Positions 8,084-14,576 are shown, numbered from the stretch's first letter. The stretch is 14,769 nt of DNA from Bradyrhizobium sp. (GCA_028290305.1 JAQGKC010000139.1:1-14769), one strand, 5' to 3'. Made by a program: numbers and translations. Notes: generated from the letters alone by a model not told the origin.

Positions 8084-8104
8084 CCGCTTTTGGATTAGGC
8101 CCGG

Positions 8105-8145
8105 CCAGGGCGCGTACTCATGGCGTTAATGAGTTCACGCCCTGG
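8105..8145 (+). terminator. Strong hairpin after the MBL gene, probable terminator
   Basis: CCAGGGCGCGTACTCAT and ATGAGTTCACGCCCTGG form a 17-position stem with two mismatches around a 7-nt loop, starting 22 bp after the stop codon. Only TTT follows, so it is not a textbook intrinsic terminator, but it marks the end of the operon convincingly. Confidence 0.55.
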
Positions 8146-8476
8146 TTTCCGCGCCCTCCGATTGCGGTCCCGGCCTGATTTACTCCTCCTCACGCCACCA
8201 TGCTAAGGACAAACAGCGGCTCCTCGTGTCGGTGGTTGCATATGTTCCCCTCCCTGGGCACCAAAGCTACGATATTCCGGACATTGTACGATGCAGCTCC
8301 GGTTCGGGAGCGCAATGTTGTTCGACAACTGACTGATCGTAGCACGCTGCATTGGCGGAGCTTGGTCACTTGGCGAGGGCTCATTTCGCAGAATGAGCGG
8401 TTATGGAACGATCGCTCATGGACCCAAAGCGGTCCTTGCGGGTCGCGGACGGGAACGACTGAGTAGGGTTGCCGGC
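8146..8476. other. Non-coding stretch holding the right tRNA-like repeat
   Basis: The region holds the right copy of the direct repeat (8189-8265) and about 200 bp beyond it in which I recognise no gene. Frames on either strand here lack motifs and ribosome-binding sites. The part after about 8390 leads into the IS30-type transposase relic. Confidence 0.45.
8189..8265 (+). repeat. Right copy of tRNA-Phe-3'-like direct repeat
   Basis: This is the partner of 985-1061 in the same orientation, about 7.2 kb away. It has CGTGTCGGTGGTT, a 6-nt interruption (GCATAT) and CTCCCTGGGCACCA, the same blocks that match the tRNA-Phe 3' half. Similarity fades over the next 50 bp. The two copies enclose both regulators and all intact metabolic genes of the window. 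Confidence 0.65.
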
Positions 8477-8557
8477 TCAACCGGTCGACGCAACAGAGGC
8501 GTTAAATCTCTCTGCTGGGGTTTCGAATTGCAAGGTCTCACGTGGTCGTTCGTTTAG
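8477..8557 (-). pseudogene. C-terminal relic of IS30-family transposase
   Basis: Reading the minus strand, 26 codons before a TGA give LNERPRETLQFETPAERFNA followed by SVASTG. This is the typical end of an IS30-family transposase, where LN.RPRKTL....TPAE closes the rve catalytic domain. The next upstream codon is a stop, marking the deletion breakpoint at about 8557. Nothing else of the transposase is present. Confidence 0.75.
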
Positions 8558-8591
8558 CTACGAGCCACTTTGTTCAGATAGGCTTGCGAAT

Positions 8592-8609
8592 GCACCGACA
8601 AGTCGGTGC
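8592..8609. repeat. Perfect 18-bp palindrome at the junction of two element relics
   Basis: GCACCGAC-aa-GTCGGTGC is a perfect inverted repeat with 8-bp arms and a 2-nt centre. It sits in the ~60 bp between the IS30 relic and the resolvase relic, where a transposon-borne recombination site or element end might be expected. Only the symmetry is certain. Confidence 0.5.
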
Positions 8610-8616
8610 CCTTAGG

Positions 8617-8781
8617 AAAGGGGGGGCGGGGTTCAAATCGCTGCGAGATGCATGGGCTGACACCACGACCGCATATGGTCGCTTGATGCTAACCATTTTG
8701 GGCGGTCTTGCCGAGTTCGAGCGCGAATTGATCCGGGCACGGACCGGCGAAGGGCGCGAGCGCGCAAAGGCGAGGGGGTAA
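8617..8781 (+). pseudogene. tnpR: Fragment of Tn3-type serine resolvase
   Basis: Reading KGGAGFKSLRDAWADTTTA followed by GRLMLTILGGLAEFEREL and RARTGEGRERAKARG, this is the middle of a resolvase/invertase catalytic domain including the start of the long E helix. The N-terminal YxRVST active-site segment and the C-terminal HTH are missing; the frame ends in TAA right after KARG, where GVKLGR normally continues. It is inactive and truncated at both ends. The open frame extends left to 8542, but that part shows no resolvase similarity. Confidence 0.8.
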
Positions 8782-8939
8782 TTCTCGATGACCAGCCGCG
8801 ATCAGTCAGTCAGCGCCACTTGGATCGCGACGTACCGGCACGCTTTCGCGGAATTTTTGATGTGATCTCGTCGGTTGACGGGAAATCCACTCGGAGTGGA
8901 CCGAAGCCCCACCTATGGCAGAATACGCAGACATATATA

Positions 8940-10478
8940 GTCGCCCGTGAAATATTTGGAAGTTATTGAATGATCGCTGTGATTTGATCTGAGCAAGCAT
9001 TCGATTTTGCAAGAAAGCCCTATGTTCATTGCGGTTTTCTTGCATTTTTGGATTCCCGATTTGGGCGGTTTGTGATTCCTTACGGCGGCGAGATTCGCTG
9101 TGGGGGGAACGATGAGCCAGCCGCGCGACGACCGCCAGGACGACTTGTTTCGCTCGTCTCTGGAGGCGATCATCAACCTTCGCCATCCGCTGGTGCGGCT
9201 CGCAGCGGAGATCAATTGGGATTTTCTGGCGAAGCGCTTCAGTTCGGTATGTCGCGTAGGGCCGGGGCAGCCGCCGCTGCCAACGCGGCTGGTGGCCGGG
9301 CTGTTCATCCTCAAACACATGCACAATCTCTCTGACGAGGCGCTGTGCGACCGGTGGGTGGAGAACCCGTATTTCGAGTATTTCTGCGGCGAAGTGGTGT
9401 TCCGGCATGAACTGCCGTTTGACCGCTCGTCGCTGACCCGCTGGCGTCAGCGGCTGGGTGAGGAGCAGATCGCCGCGCTGTTGCAAGAGAGCCTCGCAGT
9501 GGCGCACCGGAGCGGGGCGATCGAGACCAAAGATCTGGAGCGGGTCGTGGTCGACACCACCGTGCAGGAGAAAGCGATCGCCCATCCGACCGACGCCCGG
9601 CTCACCCACCGCGCGATCGAGAAGCTGGTCGATCTGGCCAAACGCGAGGGTGTCGAACTGCGCCAGAGCTATCTGCGTCTGGCCAAGCGCGCCGCCATCA
9701 TGGTCGGGCGCTATACGCATGCGCATCAGTTCAAGCGCGCCAGGCGGCAACTGAAGTTCCTGCGCACCCGGCTCGGCCGCATCATCCGCGACATCCGCCG
9801 CAAGATCGAGGGCAGCACAGCGCTCGAAGACCGCTTCGGCCCGCTACTCGATCTCGCGTCGCGTGTGCGCCATCAAGAGCAGCATCAGCGCGGGCCGAAG
9901 GTCTATTCGTTGCATGCGCCCGAGGTGGAGTGCATCGGCAAGGGCAAGGCACGGGCTCCTTACGAGTTCGGTTGCAAGGTCTCGATTGTTACGCCAGTCA
10001 CCGCGCCCAAGGGTGGGCAGTTCGTGCTGCATGCCAAGGCGCTGCATGGCAACCCGTATGACGGCCACACGCTCGGTCCCGTTATCGCCGATCTCGAAAA
10101 GCTTACAGGGGTTGCCGTCCGCGGCATCCACGGCGACAAGGGCTATCGCGGTCACAACCATCCGGACCGGTTCAAGGTCTGGATCAGCGGCCAGGTCCGG
10201 CGTGTCACCAAGGCCATTCGCCGCCAGATGCGCCGCCGAGCTGCCGTTGAGCCCGTGATCGGCCATCTCAAGCAAGATCACCGTATGGGTCGCAACTATC
10301 TCAAGGGCCGCGACGGCGACCGCATCAACGCGGTTCTCGCCGCCGCCGGCTACAACTTCAGCCTGCTCCTGCGCTGGTTCAGGCGCCTATTGCCTGCCCT
10401 GTTGCAGATCCTTGCTCGCGCCGTCTTGGTGACCCGCTTCGCTTAAAACCATGCTCGGAAACATTCTTCACGGCCGAC
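8940..10478 (+). mobile_element. IS5-family insertion sequence, apparently intact
   Basis: The transposase gene is flanked by candidate terminal inverted repeats: GTCGCCCGTGAA at 8940-8951 and its counterpart TTCACGGCCGAC at 10467-10478 (reverse complement GTCGGCCGTGAA, 11 of 12 identical; partial matches continue inward). The resulting length of 1,539 bp suits the family. I see no clear target-site duplication, so the outer boundaries may be off by a few bases. The element inserted next to the resolvase relic and looks like the youngest insertion in the window. Confidence 0.6.
9112..10446 (+). CDS. IS5-family DDE transposase
   Basis: The 444-residue protein starts with a DUF772-type N-terminal domain (LVAGLFILKHMHNLSDEALC, then WVENPYFEYFCGE and FDRSSLTRWRQRLG). 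It carries the DDE catalytic triad: Asp148 in VVVDTTVQEKAI, Asp342 in GIHGDKGYRG and Glu380 in RRAAVEPVIGHLK, the last followed by the HRMGRNYLKG segment. Length and motifs are complete, with no frameshift, so it may be active. The ATG at 9112 has a G-rich sequence just upstream; a GTG at 9100 is an alternative in the same frame. Confidence 0.93.
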   Translation: MSQPRDDRQDDLFRSSLEAIINLRHPLVRLAAEINWDFLAKRFSSVCRVGPGQPPLPTRLVAGLFILKHMHNLSDEALCDRWVENPYFEYFCGEVVFRHELPFDRSSLTRWRQRLGEEQIAALLQESLAVAHRSGAIETKDLERVVVDTTVQEKAIAHPTDARLTHRAIEKLVDLAKREGVELRQSYLRLAKRAAIMVGRYTHAHQFKRARRQLKFLRTRLGRIIRDIRRKIEGSTALEDRFGPLLDLASRVRHQEQHQRGPKVYSLHAPEVECIGKGKARAPYEFGCKVSIVTPVTAPKGGQFVLHAKALHGNPYDGHTLGPVIADLEKLTGVAVRGIHGDKGYRGHNHPDRFKVWISGQVRRVTKAIRRQMRRRAAVEPVIGHLKQDHRMGRNYLKGRDGDRINAVLAAAGYNFSLLLRWFRRLLPALLQILARAVLVTRFA

Positions 10479-10838
10479 GCCTTAACGTTCTGTTAAAGCT
10501 GCCACCGATCGCGCGCCAGCTTGCCGCGATCAGCGGCAATGTCGGTCACCGCCGTGAGTTGTCACACGTAAGAGCTTTGTCCGCTGTTCATCTTGAATGT
10601 GCTGGTTGGTGGTCCGAACTGCACGACGAGAGCATCGAACCGCGCCTGACTGACAAAGGTCGCCGATGCCGGGCGACCTAATTCGTTTGAGCCTCGCCGC
10701 TTTCACCTGACAGCCCGCAATCGCCACACGCACCAGCGAGTTCCTGAGACTCGGGAAAGGGCCATACGAGCGCATCGGCCGGCCGTGGCGCGAGGCGCCG
10801 CGCTTTCTTCCGGTGTCAGGAGCGAGACGGTTGGGTCG
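10479..10838. other. Stretch without recognisable genes, right flank of the insertion sequence
   Basis: Frames here on both strands lack motifs and Shine-Dalgarno sequences. A short dyad TTAAC-gttct-GTTAA lies near 10482-10497. The last 60 bp are downstream of the minus-strand small-gene cluster; GC-rich self-complementary runs near 10785-10805 could fold, but no T-run on the minus strand confirms a terminator. Confidence 0.4.
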
Positions 10839-11033
10839 CTAGGGCGCTTGGGGTGACTTGTCGTTCGTATTTTCCTGCCAAGCCTTAGAGTGATCAGCAA
10901 TCCACTTAACCGCGTCATGTTCCGTAATAAAGCCCTTGATTACTTCCGTTTCGCCATCGGGCCACAGAATATCGACACCCCAGCCAGACCCGGGATTTTT
11001 CCGCGCCACGAAAGTCGGCCGCTGCTCGGACAT
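10839..11033 (-). CDS. Small conserved hypothetical protein (64 aa)
   Basis: The sequence has the pattern RPTFVARKNPGSGWGVDILW then an acidic turn and HDAVKWIADHS. I recognise this from memory as a family of small proteins common in Bradyrhizobium-like genomes, with a GWGV strand and an A..WI helix. No catalytic motif, signal peptide or membrane segment is visible; function is unknown. A Shine-Dalgarno at normal spacing is not clear, since GAAGG directly abuts the ATG. It follows two other minus-strand small genes, with a 66-bp gap to the nearer one, and may be cotranscribed with them. Confidence 0.65.
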   Translation of the reverse strand: MSEQRPTFVARKNPGSGWGVDILWPDGETEVIKGFITEHDAVKWIADHSKAWQENTNDKSPQAP

Positions 11034-11099
11034 CCTTCGAATATGCGCCTATGGCGGTCCGGTTCAAGCCAGCAATCCTGCCACAATCAAACTGACCAG

Positions 11100-11318
11100 C
11101 TACCTAGATCGGGTTCCTTGCGGCATATCATCGTCCAAAGAATCCGACTGGCCAGGTGGCAGGCCGTTCGCTACCTCGCGCACAATCTCGATGATCTCCC
11201 GAACGATGTCACCGCGGGCGCTCCCGACAACATCTCTCAGCAGATACTCGACCGCAGCGCGGACTTCTGCTTTGGCGTCGTCCTTGTCGACAAAACTCCA
11301 ATCGAGTTCGTCTGACAT
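11100..11318 (-). CDS. Small acidic hypothetical protein (72 aa)
   Basis: The product begins MSDELDWSFVDKDDAKAEVR and is strongly acidic, with one predicted amphipathic helix (VREIIEIVREVANGL) and a polar tail. No known motif is seen. Its ATG begins immediately before the stop codon of the upstream gene (stop at 11319-11321), so the two are abutting and probably translationally coupled. It has no independent Shine-Dalgarno of note. Function unknown; the tight coupling supports it being real. Confidence 0.6.
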   Translation of the reverse strand: MSDELDWSFVDKDDAKAEVRAAVEYLLRDVVGSARGDIVREIIEIVREVANGLPPGQSDSLDDDMPQGTRSR

Positions 11319-11756
11319 CTAGCGTGATTTCGGCTGTTGACCGGGTGTGGACGCGTGAGTTAAGGGCGCCGGAATATTGGTAACCGAACCCTGGAGGGCG
11401 TCCAGCTTCTCCGTGAGCGCCGAGATCTGCTCGGACAGCTTTTTCGTCTCCGCCTGCTGGGCAGCGAGCTGGTCTTGAACGACTTGCAGTTGGTCGACGG
11501 CCTGTTGCTGAGTTACCTCAAGCCCCTTGGTCGTCTCGAGAAGCTCGTCTGAAGCCCGCCCGCTAATCGCCGATGCGGTAGGGACGCCGGAGGGCGGCGC
11601 GACTACCTTGCTTTCCCCCAAGGCCCACACCATCGTCCAGCCGCCGCCGATTAGGACGAGCCCGGCGACCACGGGAATGATCAATCGCCGGCGCCTAGCC
11701 TGAACAGCAACGCGATCCTCTTGATCTCTCTGACGAGAAAACGACGCATCGACCAT
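11319..11756 (-). CDS. Membrane-anchored coiled-coil protein
   Basis: Starting at the ATG at 11756, preceded by GGAGG four bases upstream, the product has 145 residues. A short charged N-terminus ending RRRR is followed by one transmembrane helix at about residues 25-46 (LIIPVVAGLVLIGGGW then TMVWAL). A long heptad-rich helix occupies about 70-125 (GLEVTQQQAVDQLQVVQ, KKLSEQISALTEKLDAL), and the tail is proline-rich. An upstream in-frame ATG at 11846 is possible, but its 30 extra residues are not convincing. Topology would be N-in with the coiled coil in the periplasm by the positive-inside rule. This architecture fits small scaffold or stress-related proteins; no specific function can be given. 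Confidence 0.75.
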   Translation of the reverse strand: MVDASFSRQRDQEDRVAVQARRRRLIIPVVAGLVLIGGGWTMVWALGESKVVAPPSGVPTASAISGRASDELLETTKGLEVTQQQAVDQLQVVQDQLAAQQAETKKLSEQISALTEKLDALQGSVTNIPAPLTHASTPGQQPKSR

Positions 11757-11775
11757 GATGCCTCCAATCGACTCG

Positions 11776-11804
11776 CTAACAGGCGCCGAGGCCTCCCGTA
11801 TAAT
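11776..11804 (+). promoter_or_regulatory. Candidate sigma-70 promoter, plus strand
   Basis: A perfect TATAAT at 11799-11804 is preceded, with an ideal 17-bp spacer, by CTAACA at 11776-11781 (4 of 6 matches to TTGACA). It would fire rightward, towards the 26-codon frame at 11849 and the region beyond. A perfect -10 hexamer is uncommon in such GC-rich DNA. Confidence 0.45.
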
Positions 11805-11848
11805 TTCGGCGACGCGTTTGCAGACATACTGCAGACACGAGGCCAAAG

Positions 11849-11929
11849 ATGGGCAGGACCAAAATTGAAGAAGTGATTGATTTCATGGCGAGCGCGGAGG
11901 GGCGGCACGGGCTATTTGGCAGACAGTAA
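11849..11929 (+). CDS. Possible 26-residue peptide or gene relic
   Basis: An ATG preceded by an ACGAGG-like element opens a short frame beginning MGRTKIEEVIDFMASAEG and ending at TAA. It lies about 45 bp after the perfect -10 hexamer. The helical, charged composition is protein-like, but the frame is too short to assign. It may be a leader peptide, a truncated gene or chance. Confidence 0.25.
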   Translation: MGRTKIEEVIDFMASAEGRHGLFGRQ

Positions 11930-12313
11930 AGGGAGCCCCTACTGATATCCGTCGTGCGTTTTATCGGTTCGATAAACTGCAAAGCAGAAAGCTGCGGCTC
12001 TCACCGTGTGGTCCTTCATCGTCGGTGCGGGAGGCGCTCAAAATAACCATTGGGCGTCAAAGGCCTGATATTCCCGCACTTTCGTTAAGCCGTTGCAATC
12101 ATTACAAGTCTTACTTGTAGGACCGCCATGCGAGGTCCCGACCGGCTGTGCTTTGCCATCGTCGCTCGCTACGACCGGGGTCAGATCCGGGCGTCCTGGC
12201 AGGACGGGGAAGGGGCCACCTCGAGAGTTTTGTTGGTCGCCGTTGAGGTCGTAACGACCGCCGAGGTCGGCTGCCGCGAAGCTGCATCCGCGAATTTGAA
12301 TGGCGGGTGCGCC
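11930..12313. other. Non-coding stretch with two small perfect dyads
   Basis: No gene is assigned. TTTATCG-gtt-CGATAAA at 11960-11976 and TACAAGT-ctt-ACTTGTA at 12103-12119 are both perfect 7-bp-arm inverted repeats with 3-nt centres, the size of dimeric-repressor operators. A minus-strand frame ending at 12038 has C/G-rich third positions over about 12130-12310, but I recognise no family, so it is left unannotated. Confidence 0.4.
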
Positions 12314-12552
12314 GGACAGGCGCGTCTGCAACAACTTCAGCTGGAGCGCGAAGAGCGGGAACGCCAGCAACGGCTCGAACAGGCAAGGATCGATCGGGTG
12401 CTCGACGAAGCGGAATCGTTGCGACGACCGACGAATATCCCGTCCCTATCTATGTTGCTGCCGTGCAAGCGATTGTCGCGAACGAACTGCTCCAATTTCG
12501 GCGGAGGAAATGCAGCGGTGGTCGAAATGGGCGCTCGCAAAATTGCAATGGT
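12314..12552 (+). pseudogene. Relic of coiled-coil/WSxWALA hypothetical protein, in three frames
   Basis: Three successive frames carry the parts of one protein end. First comes a charged coiled coil (RLQQLQLEREERERQQRLEQ and RIDRVLDEAESLRR) up to about 12425. Then PIYVAAVQAIVANELL reads in a second frame at about 12440-12490. Then ISAEEMQRWSKWALAKLQ reads in a third, at 12495-12552. From memory, E-rich helix, then I.AYVAAV.A, then W..WAL.KADRIDP is the C-terminal layout of a hypothetical family common in rhizobia, some members being far longer. The last DRIDP part is absent. Two frameshifts and the lack of an N-terminus make it a decayed fragment. Confidence 0.55.
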
Positions 12553-12634
12553 CTATTTGGCTTGTGTGCAGAAGTGCACAGACGCGACCGTATTTTCGTG
12601 TTCCAACACCGGAACCTCCAGCGGCAGCGATCCG

Positions 12635-12814
12635 ATGGCCGAGTATCGCGCTTACATTATTGGCGGGGACGGTCATTTCCTAAGGGTGGTCGAGCTTCTC
12701 TGCCCCGATGATGACACCGCTAAAGAATGTGCCAAGCAATTCGCTGACGGTCACGACGTAGAGCTTTGGCAGGGCGAGCGTCAAATAGCGAAGTTCGGTC
12801 ACAAACCGGAGTAA
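12635..12814 (+). CDS. Small conserved hypothetical protein (59 aa)
   Basis: The product begins MAEYRAYIIGGDGHFLRVVE and continues with a DDDTAKECAKQFADGHDVELW segment. The pattern Y.AY..G.DGHF followed by A...A..L.DGHD.ELW.G is a small-protein family that I recall as multi-copy in Bradyrhizobium-like genomes; function unknown. The frame is open far upstream (to 12128), but that part belongs to the pseudogene before it, so the ATG at 12635 is chosen by family length. The Shine-Dalgarno is weak. No membrane segment or metal site is visible. Confidence 0.72.
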   Translation: MAEYRAYIIGGDGHFLRVVELLCPDDDTAKECAKQFADGHDVELWQGERQIAKFGHKPE

Positions 12815-12943
12815 GGCCCAAGCCTATCATCAGTTGGTTTTAGAACTGTCCTAACCGGCCCCGGCTGAACAAATCAGCATCTCAGTCGTCTGCTAATCAG
12901 TAGTCAATAATCGCTGCCAACTTCGCGCGAATGCGGACCTCAA

Positions 12944-13126
12944 ATATGTGACAAGTGTGTCGAACTCGACAGCAAGATCGAGCATTACGAGCGCCTGGCG
13001 TCCAGGATCGCCGATCAGCCTACACTTGGTGGGATCAGAGAATTGATCGAGCAGATGAAGGCCCAGAAGGCCGCCTTCACCCCGAGCAATCAGAAAATCC
13101 GCAGCATATCCTTGTCAGGCGGCTAG
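12944..13126 (+). CDS. Small CxxC hypothetical protein with apparent ATA start
   Basis: The frame reads CDKCVELDSKIEHYERLASR, then a LGGIRELIEQMKAQKAAF helix, ending SLSGG before TAG. I recognise the CxKCVELD.KI.(H/R)Y.RLAS pattern as a small rhizobial family that normally begins one or two residues before the first Cys. In this copy the codon at that point (12944-12946) is ATA instead of ATG, with no ATG, GTG or TTG between it and the upstream in-frame stop. A CTG at 12914 is the only near-start. The gene has probably lost its start or uses a weak non-canonical one. The CxxC pair could bind metal or be redox active; the rest is helical. Confidence 0.55.
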   Translation: MCDKCVELDSKIEHYERLASRIADQPTLGGIRELIEQMKAQKAAFTPSNQKIRSISLSGG

Positions 13127-13173
13127 AATCGAAGGGGAAGTAAGGCCGCCTGAGTTTTGGTTTGCCAGTCGGT

Positions 13174-13296
13174 CTAAATATGCACATGCCGCGCGAGCAG
13201 CACGAGACTCAGCACGACCGCCAGAACAATTGCCCAGCGCGCGAGATACCCGTTGTATTGGGGCATTGGCCGGTACGTTTTTCGCCAGTGCGACAT
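13174..13296 (-). CDS. MSHWR-type single-pass membrane micro-protein (40 aa)
   Basis: An ATG with a perfect AGGAGG (complement of 13302-13307) opens a 40-codon frame: MSHWRKTYRPMPQYNGYLAR, then a hydrophobic helix WAIVLAVVLSLVLL, then ARHVHI and TAG. It is a cytosolic basic/aromatic head, one transmembrane helix and a very short tail. The first five residues match those of the next micro-protein. I know no function for it. Confidence 0.68.
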   Translation of the reverse strand: MSHWRKTYRPMPQYNGYLARWAIVLAVVLSLVLLARHVHI

Positions 13297-13398
13297 TGTT
13301 GCCTCCTGATCAAAAAAACGGGGCAAAAGCTAAGGCGATTTCATAACGGCGCTGTGCCCAGAGAAACCAACGCAGCGCCTTGGGGCTGAGGCCTTCGG

Positions 13399-13527
13399 TT
13401 AAATCCCGAGAATCCAAACCGTAACAATCGCGGCTAACACGGCTAGGCCAGAGATCGTCCAGCCCGTCATGTAGACCGCACTATCCGCTTCGGGCCTATC
13501 CACAATGGTATCGCGCCAATGAGACAT
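13399..13527 (-). CDS. MSHWR-type single-pass membrane micro-protein (42 aa)
   Basis: An ATG with AGGAGG (complement of 13533-13538) opens a 42-codon frame: MSHWRDTIVDRPEADSAVYM, then TGWTISGLAVLAAIVTVWIL and a GI end. It has the same layout as its neighbour: an MSHWR head, a charged linker and one transmembrane helix. The head here is acidic where the other is basic. The two lie in tandem on the minus strand with about 100 bp between them, each with its own strong ribosome-binding site. Function unknown. Confidence 0.68.
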   Translation of the reverse strand: MSHWRDTIVDRPEADSAVYMTGWTISGLAVLAAIVTVWILGI

Positions 13528-13867
13528 GATCGCCTCCTGAGCTTGCCCTCATATTAGGTCGCCGCCCGCGGCTGGCGGTTCAAAATGGGGGCGGGCACGT
13601 CCGTGCGCCGAAAGATAAATCGCGCGTGGTTGCAACGATCGAAGCGGGCAGGGTCGGCCGCCTTCAGGCTTCACGGTACGGTGCCGTCGCCGTGATTCGC
13701 CGAACCGCACCAACCGCCCTACATAATCACCGGGTCATGTCGGTCCGGACGGCTGAGATGGCCTGGCGCGACCCAGCGGGTCTTCCCCCATTGCCTCCAA
13801 GCAAGCAGGGTCGCGCCTCTTTCTTTGCGCCGCATTGCATGAAATCACGGTTCCACAGAGAGCTGTC
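13528..13867. other. Stretch without recognisable genes, upstream of the recombinase relic
   Basis: Frames in this stretch show no motifs on either strand. The left end is the promoter region of the minus-strand micro-protein. Short inverted repeats such as TCACGG/CCGTGA (13671-13676, 13690-13695) occur, as might be expected near a serine recombinase, but no clear recombination site can be drawn. Confidence 0.4.
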
Positions 13868-14555
13868 GTGAAGGTCTATGGATATTGTCGGGTTAGTACC
13901 CACGAGCAGGCCAACAGCGGCCTTTCGCTCGACAGGCAAAAGCAGCAGATCACCGGCTACGACATGATGAAGGGCTGGGCCATAGCGGAGTTCTTCGTCG
14001 AGGCCGGCGTGTCGGCCTCGGTGCCGCTTGCTGATCGCCTGGAAGGCCAGCGCTTGCTGGCTACGTTGCAGCCTGGCGACGTTGTGATCACCGCCAAGCT
14101 CGATCGCGCGCCTTCCGGTCCGCCGCGGACGCCTTGGGCACGCTTGAGCAGCTCAAGGATGACCGGATCGGCCTGCATATGATCGATCTCGGTGGCGACG
14201 TCACCGGCAATGGCATCAGCAAACTGGTGTTCACCATCCTGTCTGCGGTAGCCGAGAATGAGCGGGATCGCATCCGGGAGCGGGTGCGCGACGCCAAGCG
14301 TCATCGCACTTCCCAGTACCTCTACAACGGGGGCAAGAGGCCTTTCGGATTCGACGTCGTCGAGCGCAAGCTGGTGCCGACCGGAGCGAGCAGGGCGCCA
14401 CAGGCCTCGGTCAGAGGCTGCGGGCGGCTGGCAAGAGCTATCGGCAGATTGCCGAGGCGTGGGTGTCGGAGCTCGGTTTTCCCAAGTTCGACGCAAAGAG
14501 CATTCAGCGCGTTCTGGATCGCGTTGACGCGCCTGACATGGCGCCGATCGCGTGA
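13868..14555 (+). pseudogene. Serine recombinase (resolvase/invertase family) with two frameshifts
   Basis: A GTG at 13868 opens VKVYGYCRVSTHEQANSGLS, with the catalytic-serine motif YCRVST, through LQPGDVVITAKLDRA. Near 14108-14113 the homology shifts frame: FRSAADALGTLEQLKDDRI, IGLHMIDLGGDVTGNGISKL, the FTILSAVAENERDRIRERV segment and KRPFGFDVVE. Near 14379 it shifts again: QGATGLGQRLRAAGKSYRQI, FPKFDAKSIQRVLDRV, ending at TGA 14553-14555. This third part is the C-terminal HTH-like region. Joined, it would be about 229 residues, a normal resolvase length. The triad of catalytic Ser, the GDVV...KLDR strand and the NERDRIRER helix is intact, so only the frameshifts inactivate it. An in-frame ATG at 13835 is a less likely start. 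Confidence 0.85.
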
Positions 14556-14576
14556 CGGAGGTGTGCCTGTCGGAAA

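Noticed and set aside
8190..8480. 96-codon minus-strand frame as a gene
   Set aside because: No motifs or ribosome-binding site; only its last part is conserved between the two repeats, so it is treated as a repeat property.
8806..9750. 314-codon minus-strand frame overlapping the IS5 transposase
   Set aside because: It crosses the insertion-sequence boundary and is antisense to a complete DDE transposase.
12038..12370. Minus-strand 110-residue frame with gene-like third-position bias
   Set aside because: No family recognised and its upstream part is antisense to the coiled-coil relic; kept only as a remark.
12128..12814. Single 228-residue plus-strand protein
   Set aside because: The open frame joins two unrelated things: the coiled-coil part of a frameshifted relic and a 59-residue protein with its own start.
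13313..13319. T-run on the minus strand as an intrinsic terminator between the two micro-proteins
   Set aside because: The nearest hairpin (GGCGCTG/CAGCGCC) is more than 20 nt away from the run, too far for a standard terminator.
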